Shown one piece after another: positions 50,637 to 58,980 of a stretch of 64,000 nt of DNA. How positions within the stretch are numbered: the first letter of the stretch is position 1; every line of letters starts with the position of its first letter. This stretch comes from Candidatus Peribacteria bacterium RIFOXYB1_FULL_54_35 (GTDB lineage Bacteria; Patescibacteriota; Gracilibacteria; Peribacterales; Peribacteraceae). The DNA is taken from the NCBI GenBank assembly GCA_001787755.1, contig MFYJ01000012.1:1-64000 (forward strand), given 5' to 3'. The position numbers and the translations under genes are program-made. The notes below the pieces were generated by a model that had not been told where the DNA came from, made no database searches, and saw only the letters and a program-made list of their open reading frames with translations.

Positions 50637-50757
50637 TTTGTCATTGGTCACTAGTCATTTGTTGCTTGTCACTCGTCAATGACAAATACCAAGGAACAAA
50701 TGAACGAAGGATTGGGGACAAGAGATCAGAGACAAGCGACGAGTGACCAGAGACAAA
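50637..50757. repeat. inverted repeat of gtcactcgtc words with taccaagg core
   Basis: The left arm (50637-50680) reiterates attggtcactagtcatttgt and cttgtcactcgtc; the right arm (50718-50757) reiterates gacaagcgacgagtgaccag. The centre has gacaaataccaaggaacaaa, matching the 12760 repeat's centre. It fills the 219-bp gap between convergent genes. Confidence 0.7.
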
Positions 50758-50801
50758 AATGTGGAACCGAAGGAATAAGAGTCAGAGGTATTTCGTATAA
50801 G

Positions 50802-53258
50802 CTATTCCTGCTTTGTTTCCGCCTCCCCTTCTACAGCTTTCTTTTTTCTGCGGTTCTTCTTTCTCTTCGGTTCGTTTCGTTCTCCTGCGCCTTTTCTGAG
50901 GAAGGCAGGGAGGAGCAGGGGGTCCTGTAATTCCTCGATCTGTTCAATAAGTCTCAGATCTTCCAGTGCTATCTTCCCAAGGTAGAGCCGGGTGAGATCG
51001 CCGCCATCCTCCACGAATCTCTCGATGGCACGCACACCGCGGAAGTAGACGACACCTTTTGTGAATCCGCCTGGTTCCGATGTATCGCAGAGCCCCCGCT
51101 TGATGGCGATGGTTTGGGTGAGCGCTCTTGCGGAGGAGAATCCCAGCTCTTCCCGAAGGTATTTCCGGGTTTCCGCGAAGGAATGATCGAGGCCGAAGGC
51201 AACGCCGAGGACGTTTCTTGGAGGGTTGTACCTCTTCTCATGAAAGGGACTGAGTACGCGGTTCTGGTTGAAGATGGAGAGGCCTTCCTGTGTGTCGAGG
51301 TAATTTGCGCAACCGTTTCTGAACAGTGCATATGGCTGGAGGGCTCCGTTCTCTGCGGTGAGGATGTGTGTTTCAATTTCATGTGCGATGAGGGCATCCA
51401 CATGCATCCGCTCAAAAAGCGCGCTTTCTCTGATATAGACCTTGTTTCCGCCGACTGTGCAGTCGGAGACGAGCCTCGGTCGTACCACCACTTCCCAATC
51501 GTGGAGACTGTAGCGTTCCAGTGCTTTTGTGAGAATATTCCGCGTTTCTTCCGATGTGAGGAGATCTTTTTTCTGTGGTGGCAGATCACAGGCAATGCGG
51601 TTGTGGAGTTCCGCCTTTGCTGCTCTGAGCAGTGCGGACGTGGGTGCGCCGAAGAGTTTCATGGAATATTCCGTGAAGCGTGCGGCGTGACCGCGCGACC
51701 GCAGGAGGGCGATGCGCGTGAGCAATTCCTGGCGCTTCTTCTCCAGCAAAATTCCCAGAGGTGAAGAGTCCTGCACAGGGTTCTCGAGTTTGCGTTCGGC
51801 TTCATCCAGATCCATTGCCACTTCTCTGTAATGGAAGATCGGGTTGTACTTACTGTCCTGTTCCAATCTCCCGCGCTCTTCCTCGAGGTTGGCAGGTTTG
51901 ATGTGTCTGAGGAGGAGCAGGTCGCGGTCCATTTGAGCGAACAGCTTGTCCACTACGCGGAGATCTGCTTTTACAGAAGCCTTCTGCGCCTGGATAGGTG
52001 TTTCTTTCGAGGGGTCGAGGAGGAATCCTGCGAGATCGCGGCGTCCGATCATTGCTCTCTCTTCTCCTGATACTTTACCTGTTCCCACGAGTGTCTGGAT
52101 TTTCTTGCCGGCGAGTGTGAACTTCACGCGGAAGGTTCGCTCCTTCTCGTCTTCCACTTCCAATGCGCCCGTTCTTTGCAGGCTTTCGATAAGTTCCGGG
52201 GAAAACACTGTTCTCTCGTGCTCCGGGGTAATGAGGCAGGGCACTTCTATATTCACACCGTCACCACTAATCACAATATTCTCGTTTGTTCCGAGAATTG
52301 TTTTTTTGTTCTCAGGTTCTTTCTCTGTTCTCTTTGCTTTTCCTTCTCCAAAGAGATCCTGTCCCATACGTACGCCTTTCTCCGGGCTGTTCACCTTCAC
52401 GCCTATGACTCGCTCGAGTCTCGCACGGAGCGGTGCGAGGTTGGCAACCTGCACCATCAGTCCGGCGCGCGCATTCACTTCCAACAATGCCGGGCCCATG
52501 TGCTGATCGATGGTGATATCCACAGCGAGGTAGCCGATATTCGTGATCTGCTGAATGCGTGAGCTCACTTCGAGGATTTCATTCCAGTGTGGAATCTGGA
52601 TCCCGCTCGGAGAACCCCCGTGGGGCAGTTCCGTGATGATGCTGTGGTACTGGGCTGCATGCGTTGTCACCCCCTTTGCAAGGTCAATGCCAATGCCTAT
52701 GCCCCCAAGGTGAATGTTTGCTTTCCCCTCGCTCTGAGCAGTGGGGATACGGAGCATGGCCATGACGGGGACCAGGTTGAAGACAATGACACGGATGTCC
52801 GGGAGGCCGGCTGGCCGGAAGCGCGCGAAGCACTCATGGGGGATGAGGATCTGCTCAAAAAATGCGGTATCTTTTCTCCCGTTTACAGAGAACATGCCGT
52901 CGAGAATGTCTTCGATGTGCTCAGTAATTTCCTGGTTGGTCATTGGTTCTTTTCCCCGGAGGAATACTCCCTTCCTCCGTCCGTTGAAAACGAGGATTCC
53001 CTCGCCGCCAAAGCCAAAGTTCGGCTTGAGTACGCATTCATCCGGGAGTTGGGAAAAATCAAAATCTCTCAGCTGTTCCCGCGTTTCTATGCGTGCGTAG
53101 ATTTTCGCCGTCGGGACGCCGCGTGCGGCGAGGAATGCTTTCGTTTTGAGTTTGTCATCTGCGAAGGCAACTGCTTTTCGCGGGTTGAAAGGTTTCACGT
53201 AGAGGAGATTCCTTGCGTTGAGTCCCAGGATGCCGTGGTTAGAGAGGAAGGAGAACAT
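50802..53258 (-). CDS. ATP-grasp ligase / retropepsin-like / DUF1704 carboxypeptidase-like fusion
   Basis: 818 residues, three parts. (1) About 1-290: 'alpha-L-glutamate ligase-like' ATP-grasp of the RimK-related type (LGLNARNLLYVKPFNPRKAV, FADDKLKTKAFLAARGVPTA, KPNFGFGGEGILVF, the Mg motif ALLEVNARAGLMVQ). (2) About 325-420: resembles the RimB/ATP-dependent-zinc-protease pepsin-like fold (FRVKFTLAGKKIQTLVGTGK, MIGRRDLAGFLLDP), but the place of the catalytic Asp-Thr-Gly-Ala reads TPEH, so it is probably inactive. (3) About 430-760: DUF1704, with metal motif HEIETH (626-631) and QEGL (657-660). DUF1704 includes the eukaryotic tyrosine carboxypeptidase MATCAP. A basic tail follows. The protein would add and remove amino acids on a peptide or protein (inference). 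The 7TM partner is upstream. Confidence 0.85.
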   Translation of the reverse strand: MFSFLSNHGILGLNARNLLYVKPFNPRKAVAFADDKLKTKAFLAARGVPTAKIYARIETREQLRDFDFSQLPDECVLKPNFGFGGEGILVFNGRRKGVFLRGKEPMTNQEITEHIEDILDGMFSVNGRKDTAFFEQILIPHECFARFRPAGLPDIRVIVFNLVPVMAMLRIPTAQSEGKANIHLGGIGIGIDLAKGVTTHAAQYHSIITELPHGGSPSGIQIPHWNEILEVSSRIQQITNIGYLAVDITIDQHMGPALLEVNARAGLMVQVANLAPLRARLERVIGVKVNSPEKGVRMGQDLFGEGKAKRTEKEPENKKTILGTNENIVISGDGVNIEVPCLITPEHERTVFSPELIESLQRTGALEVEDEKERTFRVKFTLAGKKIQTLVGTGKVSGEERAMIGRRDLAGFLLDPSKETPIQAQKASVKADLRVVDKLFAQMDRDLLLLRHIKPANLEEERGRLEQDSKYNPIFHYREVAMDLDEAERKLENPVQDSSPLGILLEKKRQELLTRIALLRSRGHAARFTEYSMKLFGAPTSALLRAAKAELHNRIACDLPPQKKDLLTSEETRNILTKALERYSLHDWEVVVRPRLVSDCTVGGNKVYIRESALFERMHVDALIAHEIETHILTAENGALQPYALFRNGCANYLDTQEGLSIFNQNRVLSPFHEKRYNPPRNVLGVAFGLDHSFAETRKYLREELGFSSARALTQTIAIKRGLCDTSEPGGFTKGVVYFRGVRAIERFVEDGGDLTRLYLGKIALEDLRLIEQIEELQDPLLLPAFLRKGAGERNEPKRKKNRRKKKAVEGEAETKQE

Positions 53259-53265
53259 GAAGGGT

Positions 53266-53290
53266 TAGGGTTTGGGTTAGGGTTAGGAAT
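53266..53290. repeat. telomere-like ttaggg array, left copy
   Basis: ttagggtttgggttagggttagg lies between the fusion gene and the four-helix-bundle gene and overlaps the latter's stop codon region. Its inverted counterpart is at 53668-53698. Confidence 0.7.
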
Positions 53291-53639
53291 GTGCAAATTT
53301 CTGAATCAATCCGCTCAGGAGTCTCCCCGTTTCATCCGATAAATTTTTTGCACGGGATGTTTCCTTCTGCTGGAGCAGTCCAAGTTCTTCGCACACGAGG
53401 AGCAAGGCTTTTACTTCGGAGCATTCCCCCCTTGAGGTTGTATACTTGTGTGCTTTGTCCGCAGCTGTCGCCCGGCTGAACCCTTCTGCCAAGTTTGCGA
53501 GAATACTCACGACGGCACGCCGGATTTGTGCGGTGAGGCCGTACTGTTCTTCGGGAGGGAGTTTCCTTGTGAGGACATACGCCTCTTTCACGAGTTGCAT
53601 TCCCTTCTGCCACACATCGAGGTCAGTGAACGATTCCAT
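53283..53639 (-). CDS. four-helix-bundle protein (23S rRNA intervening-sequence-protein family)
   Basis: 118 residues, complete: ESFTDLDVWQKGMQLVKEAY, LPPEEQYGLTAQIRRAVVSILANLAEG and ECSEVKALLLVCEELGLLQQ are typical. Relatives are encoded in rRNA intervening sequences, next to retroelements or alone, and often spread horizontally. Here it sits between the 7TM gene and the ligase fusion gene, bracketed by inverted telomere-like arrays, suggesting insertion into an existing operon. Confidence 0.9.
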   Translation of the reverse strand: MESFTDLDVWQKGMQLVKEAYVLTRKLPPEEQYGLTAQIRRAVVSILANLAEGFSRATAADKAHKYTTSRGECSEVKALLLVCEELGLLQQKETSRAKNLSDETGRLLSGLIQKFAHS

Positions 53640-53667
53640 AGGTCATTTTGGGTACTTAATTCTCAAT

Positions 53668-53698
53668 TCCTAACCCTAACCCTATCCCCAACCCTATT
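53668..53698. repeat. telomere-like ccctaa array, right copy
   Basis: cctaaccctaaccctatccccaaccct, complementary in type to the array at 53266-53290 and ending against the stop of the 7TM gene (53694). With it, it brackets the four-helix-bundle gene. Confidence 0.7.
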
Positions 53699-55214
53699 CC
53701 TCCTGAAGGTGCTTAAAGACTTCGCGGAAGCGAAAGTACTCTACGAGGCGCAAACCGGTCCATCTCCCGAGTATGGCATCGGCGGCGATGGTGAACAGGA
53801 TAAGTTCAGGGTAGGCGAGGGCGAACGACTGGAGCCAGGGCCACTGCACAATGAACACGCAGAGGAGAGCCGCAAGGATAGTTTCGCCAGTTCCGAGGAT
53901 GGCGCTGTAGAGGCCCTCTTCTGTTTTCACGTTCAGGAAGCTCTCGGAGAGCGTGGACATAATGAGGAGCACGAAGATCGTGTCTCTGGCGAGGATGATA
54001 TGGAAGAGCGTTCCCAGCCCAAGGAGCAGAAGAAGGGTGATACTCACGACTGTGATGACAATGGCAACTTTTGGGATGTAGAGCAGCCGCCAGCGGCGCA
54101 TGAATGCCCGCGTTGCATACCCGGTTATGATGATGAAGAGAAGGAAGGCAAGCCCAATGGGCCATCCCAGCGCGAGGAAGCTCAGGGCAACTACGGATGG
54201 AGTGTAGAGTCCGAATGTTGTAATGCCGATCACCTGTTTTAAGAACGCCAGGATCATGGCTATGACGGGGAGCATGAGAAGCAGGATCACCGTTTGGCTG
54301 GAAACGCCGTGCGTGAGCATGTAATTCACGAGAGACGAGAGCAGATTCCATGGGCGTATACCTGTCGTTGACTTGTCCACAATCAGGTAGTCGGTGTCCC
54401 GCTTATCGAGTTCCTCCACGAACTGCTCCACGGTAGCCGATGAGATGAGGGGGTTCATGGCCACTCGCCGTGTGATGAGAATCTGTCTTGGCCCGAGGAC
54501 TGAGAATGGCCCGCGCGCAGTGCGTCCCAGTACTTTCAGGTTGCGGTCGGAGATGAGCACAATGCTCTGATTTTTCATACTCTGCATGCGCTCCGTGTCC
54601 TGCTCGATGGCACGCATGAATGCCTGCAGGCCTGTGATCCCCTCCGTCCAGAGCACGATGGCCGAAGCGCCGTTCAGAGCAGAGGACTGTTCTTGGATGA
54701 GTTTCACCAGCGCTTCTTCGGTGCCGAGCGGCGCGCCGGTAATTACCGGCTGAAGGACACGGAGAAATACGCCTTCCTCTGCAGCAGTTTGCTGGTGAAT
54801 CTGCAGCTTCTCCGTTGGGATGCTGCTGTCTGCTATCAGTACGATCTTCCGTTCGTACACGGTGATTTGCTTCTCTACTTCAGCTTCCACTTCCTCGCCG
54901 TCGATTGTGGTGCTGACAACGAGACGGATGGAAGTGACGCCCGGTTCTTCCGGAGTGTACACCGCCTCTACCGTGCGGCTGATGGGTTGCGGGAGACTGT
55001 CTCTGTACCAGCGGTAACTTACGTCTTCTCCCACACCCACGGATGCCGAGGCATCGAGAACGAGGGTTCGCCCTACTGCTATGTCGTCGGGTCCTCTGAT
55101 AATAGGAGTGAGTGGCACTCCCACTCCCAGCACTTCTCCTGTTGCAGCCACCGCAGGGAGTGCGATGCTACAGGTGACTGAGAGAAAGCCGAAGAGAGCG
55201 ATGAGGCGTTTCAT
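53694..55214 (-). CDS. 7TM protein of the ATP-grasp ligase partner type, with Ig/PKD-like domain
   Basis: 506 residues. Signal peptide (about 1-24), a PKD/Ig-like beta domain (about 38-121: RTLVLDASASVGVGEDVSYR), a Rossmann-like domain (about 123-285: KIVLIADSSIPTEKLQIHQQ), then seven helices (about 305-490). The helices match the 7TM module that in other bacteria follows an inactive transglutaminase and is encoded beside the RimK-like ligase and pepsin-like protease: MLPVIAMILAFLKQVIGITT FGLYTPSVVALSF and RWRLLYIPKVAIVITVVSI are distinctive. Here the transglutaminase is replaced by the Ig-like and Rossmann-like parts. Probably the membrane receptor or anchor of the ligase system. Confidence 0.82.
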   Translation of the reverse strand: MKRLIALFGFLSVTCSIALPAVAATGEVLGVGVPLTPIIRGPDDIAVGRTLVLDASASVGVGEDVSYRWYRDSLPQPISRTVEAVYTPEEPGVTSIRLVVSTTIDGEEVEAEVEKQITVYERKIVLIADSSIPTEKLQIHQQTAAEEGVFLRVLQPVITGAPLGTEEALVKLIQEQSSALNGASAIVLWTEGITGLQAFMRAIEQDTERMQSMKNQSIVLISDRNLKVLGRTARGPFSVLGPRQILITRRVAMNPLISSATVEQFVEELDKRDTDYLIVDKSTTGIRPWNLLSSLVNYMLTHGVSSQTVILLLMLPVIAMILAFLKQVIGITTFGLYTPSVVALSFLALGWPIGLAFLLFIIITGYATRAFMRRWRLLYIPKVAIVITVVSITLLLLLGLGTLFHIILARDTIFVLLIMSTLSESFLNVKTEEGLYSAILGTGETILAALLCVFIVQWPWLQSFALAYPELILFTIAADAILGRWTGLRLVEYFRFREVFKHLQEE

Positions 55215-55219
55215 TCCTT

Positions 55220-55579
55220 CTATTGGGGACGGCGCTGCCGGGGCGCTCGTGCGGACCGCGAGGGCTTACGTGATGTGCGGAGTTCTTTGTACCTTTTGAG
55301 TTGCGGCTCGAGCTTTTCCACGCATCTGTCCACTGCTTCGCGCACGGTTGACTTCCGGGATTCCGCACGGAGAGTTTCCTCTGGCAAGTCCACCGTAATG
55401 GTTGTTTTCACCGTGTCCTTTTGCTTCTTCGTACGGCGCAGCTCCGTGTCTATGCGAATGCTTGAGCTCTCGTCCTTCACACGTTTGCAGTACGTTGCGA
55501 TCTTGCCAAGCTTACGGGCCATCCAGAGCAAGTCACGGTTGGTGTACTCAAATCCTTTCTCGAAGTGCTGAATGTTCAT
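55220..55579 (-). CDS. hpf: ribosome hibernation promoting factor / RaiA-type protein
   Basis: 119 residues, short form. IQHFEKGFEYTNRDLLWMAR KLGKIATYCKRV is the usual first beta-alpha unit; VKTTITVDLPEETLRAESRK STVREAVDRCVEKLEPQLKR matches the second half. A basic tail (RKPSRSARAPRQRRPQ) follows. Members bind the decoding site and silence ribosomes in stationary phase. It ends 6 nt before the 7TM gene, so both may be transcribed together. Confidence 0.88.
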   Translation of the reverse strand: MNIQHFEKGFEYTNRDLLWMARKLGKIATYCKRVKDESSSIRIDTELRRTKKQKDTVKTTITVDLPEETLRAESRKSTVREAVDRCVEKLEPQLKRYKELRTSRKPSRSARAPRQRRPQ

Positions 55580-55689
55580 AGAGGGGAAGGAAGGGGAAAG
55601 ATCAAGAACGGAAAGTAGACTACCCTACTTCATGTGCAGCCTCCAGGTTGTGTTCTTTGGATTTCGTGATTTGTGTTCATTCTGAGGAA

Positions 55690-55790
55690 ATAAATGCAAT
55701 GAACGCAATAAAGGAAATAAAGGATGCCCATCGTTTATTGCGTTTATTTCTTCTATTTCTTTTGTTTCCTTACCGGTGCCTGTTTTCCTG
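55690..55790. repeat. inverted repeat of gcaataaagga words
   Basis: The left arm reiterates gaaataaatgcaatgaacgc and aataaaggaaataaagg; the right arm reiterates tttattgcgtttatttcttc. It lies in the 282-bp divergent gap upstream of the gene at 55862, with no open frame of note. Confidence 0.65.
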
Positions 55791-55806
55791 CAGGGTGGAA
55801 AGGAAT

Positions 55807-55835
55807 TTGTTCAAGGACGTCTTTTCTGCTATAAT
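55807..55835 (+). promoter_or_regulatory. promoter of the large unknown gene cluster
   Basis: TTGTTC (55807-55812), a 17-nt spacer, TATAAT (55830-55835) with an upstream TGC (extended -10), then a leader of about 20 nt containing AAGGAG before the ATG at 55862. Confidence 0.6.
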
Positions 55836-55861
55836 AAGGAGAATTATTACACACACCACAC

Positions 55862-56086
55862 ATGGATACCGCGAAACTTACGCAGCTGATTGCTGAAAGC
55901 AACATCCTCACGGATGCCGAACGCGAGTACTGGAGTCAGAGTCTCCCGAAAATGAACGAGGCACAGCTCGCAAAACTAGAGCAGATTCTTGTGAAAGCGA
56001 GACAGATTCCGTGGACAGAGCAGATTCAGAAGTACTTCTCGATGATTACCAAGTCCGCCAAGTCCGCCGTTTCGGGCGCTGCATAA
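55862..56086 (+). CDS. small helical protein heading an unknown cluster
   Basis: 74 residues, two or three helices (KLTQLIAESNILTDAEREYW, EAQLAKLEQILVKARQIPW), no membrane segment. No family recognised. First of six same-strand genes with short gaps; its own promoter lies immediately upstream. Confidence 0.6.
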   Translation: MDTAKLTQLIAESNILTDAEREYWSQSLPKMNEAQLAKLEQILVKARQIPWTEQIQKYFSMITKSAKSAVSGAA

Positions 56087-56111
56087 TTGCGATTCTTTCC
56101 ACTTCTTTGCC

Positions 56112-57359
56112 ATGCCAACTTCTCCACAGAGACCATCAGAGGGGCCACAGGAAAGCCCTAAACAAAAAGAGCGCATGGGTGCCCTCGAAAGTATCAAGGC
56201 GCAGCTCGCGAGTCTCCGTGCCGCAGTAGAACGGGGGCCTGCAGCACCGGAGAGCAGGGAGACAGGCGGTCAGCAATCCGCAGCAGAGGCGATGAATACG
56301 CTTGCCGAGGCGTTCCAGAAAGCTCGCGGTTTCCACGAGGGACTGGGGGCTACCGATCCGGCACGCCAGGCGTGGTTGAACGTGGAGCAGGCATTCCTTG
56401 GGAATACGGCAGGTGGTCCTGCAGGTGTCGAAGATCTCCAGCGCGGCATAGAAGATGCGGTGGAGCAGACGGATGCAGCACAGCAGGATCTTGCGAAGCT
56501 CGCAGGAGACGTTGCCGATGAGGAGGGTGCGGTACAGGAGTATTTGGACCGCTTCCGTCTCTCGCCGGTGCAGCGCGTGGATTCGGTCATTGACAATGTG
56601 CTCCAAAAGGCACGGCAGAACGAGAATCTGGCCCCCATAGTTTCGAAGGCGGAGAATCTGTTCCGTTCGCTCGGTATCAGTTTCGATGATGTGAAGAACT
56701 TCTTTAAACAGCTCATTTTCGAGAAGCTCGAGTCGCTCCCGATTCGTGTGGGTCTCGTGGAGGATGCCCGTCTCCGGGAACAGGTAGCAAGGCTCACTGA
56801 TGCGCAGAAGCGGATGGTGACACCCGAGATCGAGCAGCAGTGGCGCCAGGCGTACTACCGCTGGTCTTCCAATCCAGACAAGGTTGTTGTGCAACGCCCC
56901 CTCCTCGAAATGCGCAACGGGAAACTCGTTGTTGTCGAACCTGCTCTCGAGCAGCAGACGGCTGCCGTAGCGCAGGAGAACATTGATGCGTTTGGTGTGA
57001 GTGGTATGCGTCTGAATCAACCTCTCCCCTTGGAAGGACGCCCGAAGTTCTACGTGCAGGTTTCCGGCGCAGGAGCTGGTCTCACTCTCGGTGAAGTGGA
57101 GCGCGGAGGGAAGAATTTCAAGTTTGCAGACAAGAACACTCCCGCTACGCGCATTACTATCAGTACAATCACTGCGAAGAATGCAGCTGATCCCGGGCAG
57201 ATGGAGGTGAAATTCAACACCGGCGAAGCTCTCACACTTGTGCAGCTCATCGGGCATCTCGATAAAGCCATTGCGGACCAAAGGGGGGGGGAAGCCCAGG
57301 TAGAGATTCCTGTTGGTACGCGCACACTCCGTGCGAGCAGCGGGCAAACCACTGCGTAA
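56112..57359 (+). CDS. unknown cluster protein 1
   Basis: 415 residues, no signal peptide or membrane helix. A helical, acidic first half (about 1-250: QKERMGALESIKAQLASLRA, EQTDAAQQDLAKLAGDVADE) and a beta-rich second half (about 270-415: MRNGKLVVVEPALEQQTAAV, RPKFYVQVSGAGAGLTLGEV, ATRITISTITAKNAADPGQM). Similar two-part layout to the next two genes, suggesting a family. Function unknown. Confidence 0.7.
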   Translation: MPTSPQRPSEGPQESPKQKERMGALESIKAQLASLRAAVERGPAAPESRETGGQQSAAEAMNTLAEAFQKARGFHEGLGATDPARQAWLNVEQAFLGNTAGGPAGVEDLQRGIEDAVEQTDAAQQDLAKLAGDVADEEGAVQEYLDRFRLSPVQRVDSVIDNVLQKARQNENLAPIVSKAENLFRSLGISFDDVKNFFKQLIFEKLESLPIRVGLVEDARLREQVARLTDAQKRMVTPEIEQQWRQAYYRWSSNPDKVVVQRPLLEMRNGKLVVVEPALEQQTAAVAQENIDAFGVSGMRLNQPLPLEGRPKFYVQVSGAGAGLTLGEVERGGKNFKFADKNTPATRITISTITAKNAADPGQMEVKFNTGEALTLVQLIGHLDKAIADQRGGEAQVEIPVGTRTLRASSGQTTA

Positions 57360-57369
57360 ACTTCCGCTC

Positions 57370-58899
57370 ATGGCCACAAACCAACCGTCCAGCGGCCCCG
57401 ACCGGGATGCACCCTCATCTGACCAGGCTCAGTGGCTGACAGATTCCCGCACAAAAATCGAGCAGAACCGTCCTCTCGCCCCTGCACAGCGTGTGGAGCA
57501 GTTTCGCGAAATAGTGAAAGGTCGCACCCTGAGTGATCTCGAGGAGCTTGCGAAGCTCATTGTTGCTGCACCGTTCAGTCTCTCACAGATCGAGGAGCGG
57601 GAACTTGCCGTGCGTGTGCGTGAACTTCTTTCCCCTAAAGAACTGAATGAGCTTGTGGAGAGTCGGGACCGTGACCGGCGTCTACAGATCCTCGAACAGC
57701 GCGCGGCGCTTCTGCTCCTTGTTTCCAATCACCTGCAGCCAGGTGCCTGGAACAAGATCGCCGGCGGGTTTGAGCAGGCATACCAGCGAGTCATCAATAC
57801 GCCGAATGCCGTGGGAGATTTCTTCCGCCGCCAGGGTGATGAGCTCGCGAAGAGGGCACCAGACAGGCGTACCGGTTTCACCAATCAGGTGAAGAAGGGG
57901 ATCTTCCTCGCACTGGAGTTTCCCTCTGCCGTAGGGAAAGTGATCCCTCTGCCGGAATGGCTCTCGAAATTCGCGCACAAGTTCCGTGAGCGGCGTACGC
58001 GCATAGAGACAGAAGAGCGTATCTACATCGTCATCAACCATCTCAAGACACAGGGGAATCCCAAACTCCCGTTCATTGAGTTTGCAGGGTTCGATCAGGG
58101 CGCGTTCGATGCCCTCAAAGAGAAGCATCTGCCGAAAGATGCACAGGGCAATGTCACTTCCGAAGAGTTCACGGAGAATGTCCGCACGGCGGTCCTCCGC
58201 GATGTCGCGAAAGGGGCAGAGGAAGTCATCAAGAACAAGCGTGACCCGGCAAAGAGGGGCGATGCCTCATCGGGTACTGCAGCTGATAAGGTGCTTACCC
58301 TCACCATGAAGGAGCTCCTCAATCCGAATGAGTCCATAGAGAAGCATAAGGAAGATAAAAAGAATCAGCTCGTGGATCGCATGAAGAAAGGGGTGTGGCG
58401 CGGTGCTGTATTGGATGTGGCGTTTGGAGACACCTACAGCTTCACCCGTGAGGGCGGTAAGCTCACCATTCCGCAGGATAAAGTGGACGAGAATGGTGCT
58501 CCTACAACGGACGAAGGGCGTTTGCTTCTGGCCGTCCTTACACTTCCGCCATCAGTGAAAAAGATCACAGTGGTTGCTGCAGGGCAGAAACTGATTCTGG
58601 GGGACGAAGTGCAGCTGCCGCTCAACCGACCGGAGACACCCGCACAACTCGCTTCGCTCATGAATTCCATCAGGGCAAATCCCCGGCTGAGCATGCTGCG
58701 AAGCGCGCAGGATCAGACCATGCGCGGTGCCTTCCGGTACGTCGGCGAGGGTGGGCGCGGGATTCTGGAGTGGAATGACAATCTGGCGCAAGTGGCAGAC
58801 GTGCAGAGTTTTTTGGCAACGAACGGCATTCTGGACAATGCCCGCCCCACCGATGAGTGGCGGCCGAAAGCAGGCGGAGGGTGGGAGAAAGTGGCATAG
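57370..58899 (+). CDS. unknown cluster protein 2
   Basis: 509 residues. Helical N-terminal two-thirds (QRVEQFREIVKGRTLSDLEE, RDRRLQILEQRAALLLLVSN) and a C-terminal beta-rich domain (RGAVLDVAFGDTYSFTREGG, SVKKITVVAAGQKLILGDEV QLPL). A weakly hydrophobic stretch around EFPSAVGKVIPLPEWLSKF is not a clear membrane helix. Starts 11 nt after the preceding gene. No family recognised. Confidence 0.7.
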   Translation: MATNQPSSGPDRDAPSSDQAQWLTDSRTKIEQNRPLAPAQRVEQFREIVKGRTLSDLEELAKLIVAAPFSLSQIEERELAVRVRELLSPKELNELVESRDRDRRLQILEQRAALLLLVSNHLQPGAWNKIAGGFEQAYQRVINTPNAVGDFFRRQGDELAKRAPDRRTGFTNQVKKGIFLALEFPSAVGKVIPLPEWLSKFAHKFRERRTRIETEERIYIVINHLKTQGNPKLPFIEFAGFDQGAFDALKEKHLPKDAQGNVTSEEFTENVRTAVLRDVAKGAEEVIKNKRDPAKRGDASSGTAADKVLTLTMKELLNPNESIEKHKEDKKNQLVDRMKKGVWRGAVLDVAFGDTYSFTREGGKLTIPQDKVDENGAPTTDEGRLLLAVLTLPPSVKKITVVAAGQKLILGDEVQLPLNRPETPAQLASLMNSIRANPRLSMLRSAQDQTMRGAFRYVGEGGRGILEWNDNLAQVADVQSFLATNGILDNARPTDEWRPKAGGGWEKVA

Positions 58900-58945
58900 C
58901 AGAGAGCTCCCATACTCAGAGCCATTGGCATTAGATGCCTTTTTG

Positions 58946-58954
58946 TGCTATAAT
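58946..58954 (+). promoter_or_regulatory. internal extended -10 promoter
   Basis: TGCTATAAT 26 nt before the ATG at 58981, giving part of the cluster its own start of transcription. Confidence 0.5.
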
Positions 58955-58980
58955 TTTAGGATTTCTTTCCAAAAATCACT

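Noticed and set aside
53266-53698. CRISPR-like array
   Set aside because: There are no regularly spaced identical repeats with unique spacers, and no cas genes anywhere in the window.
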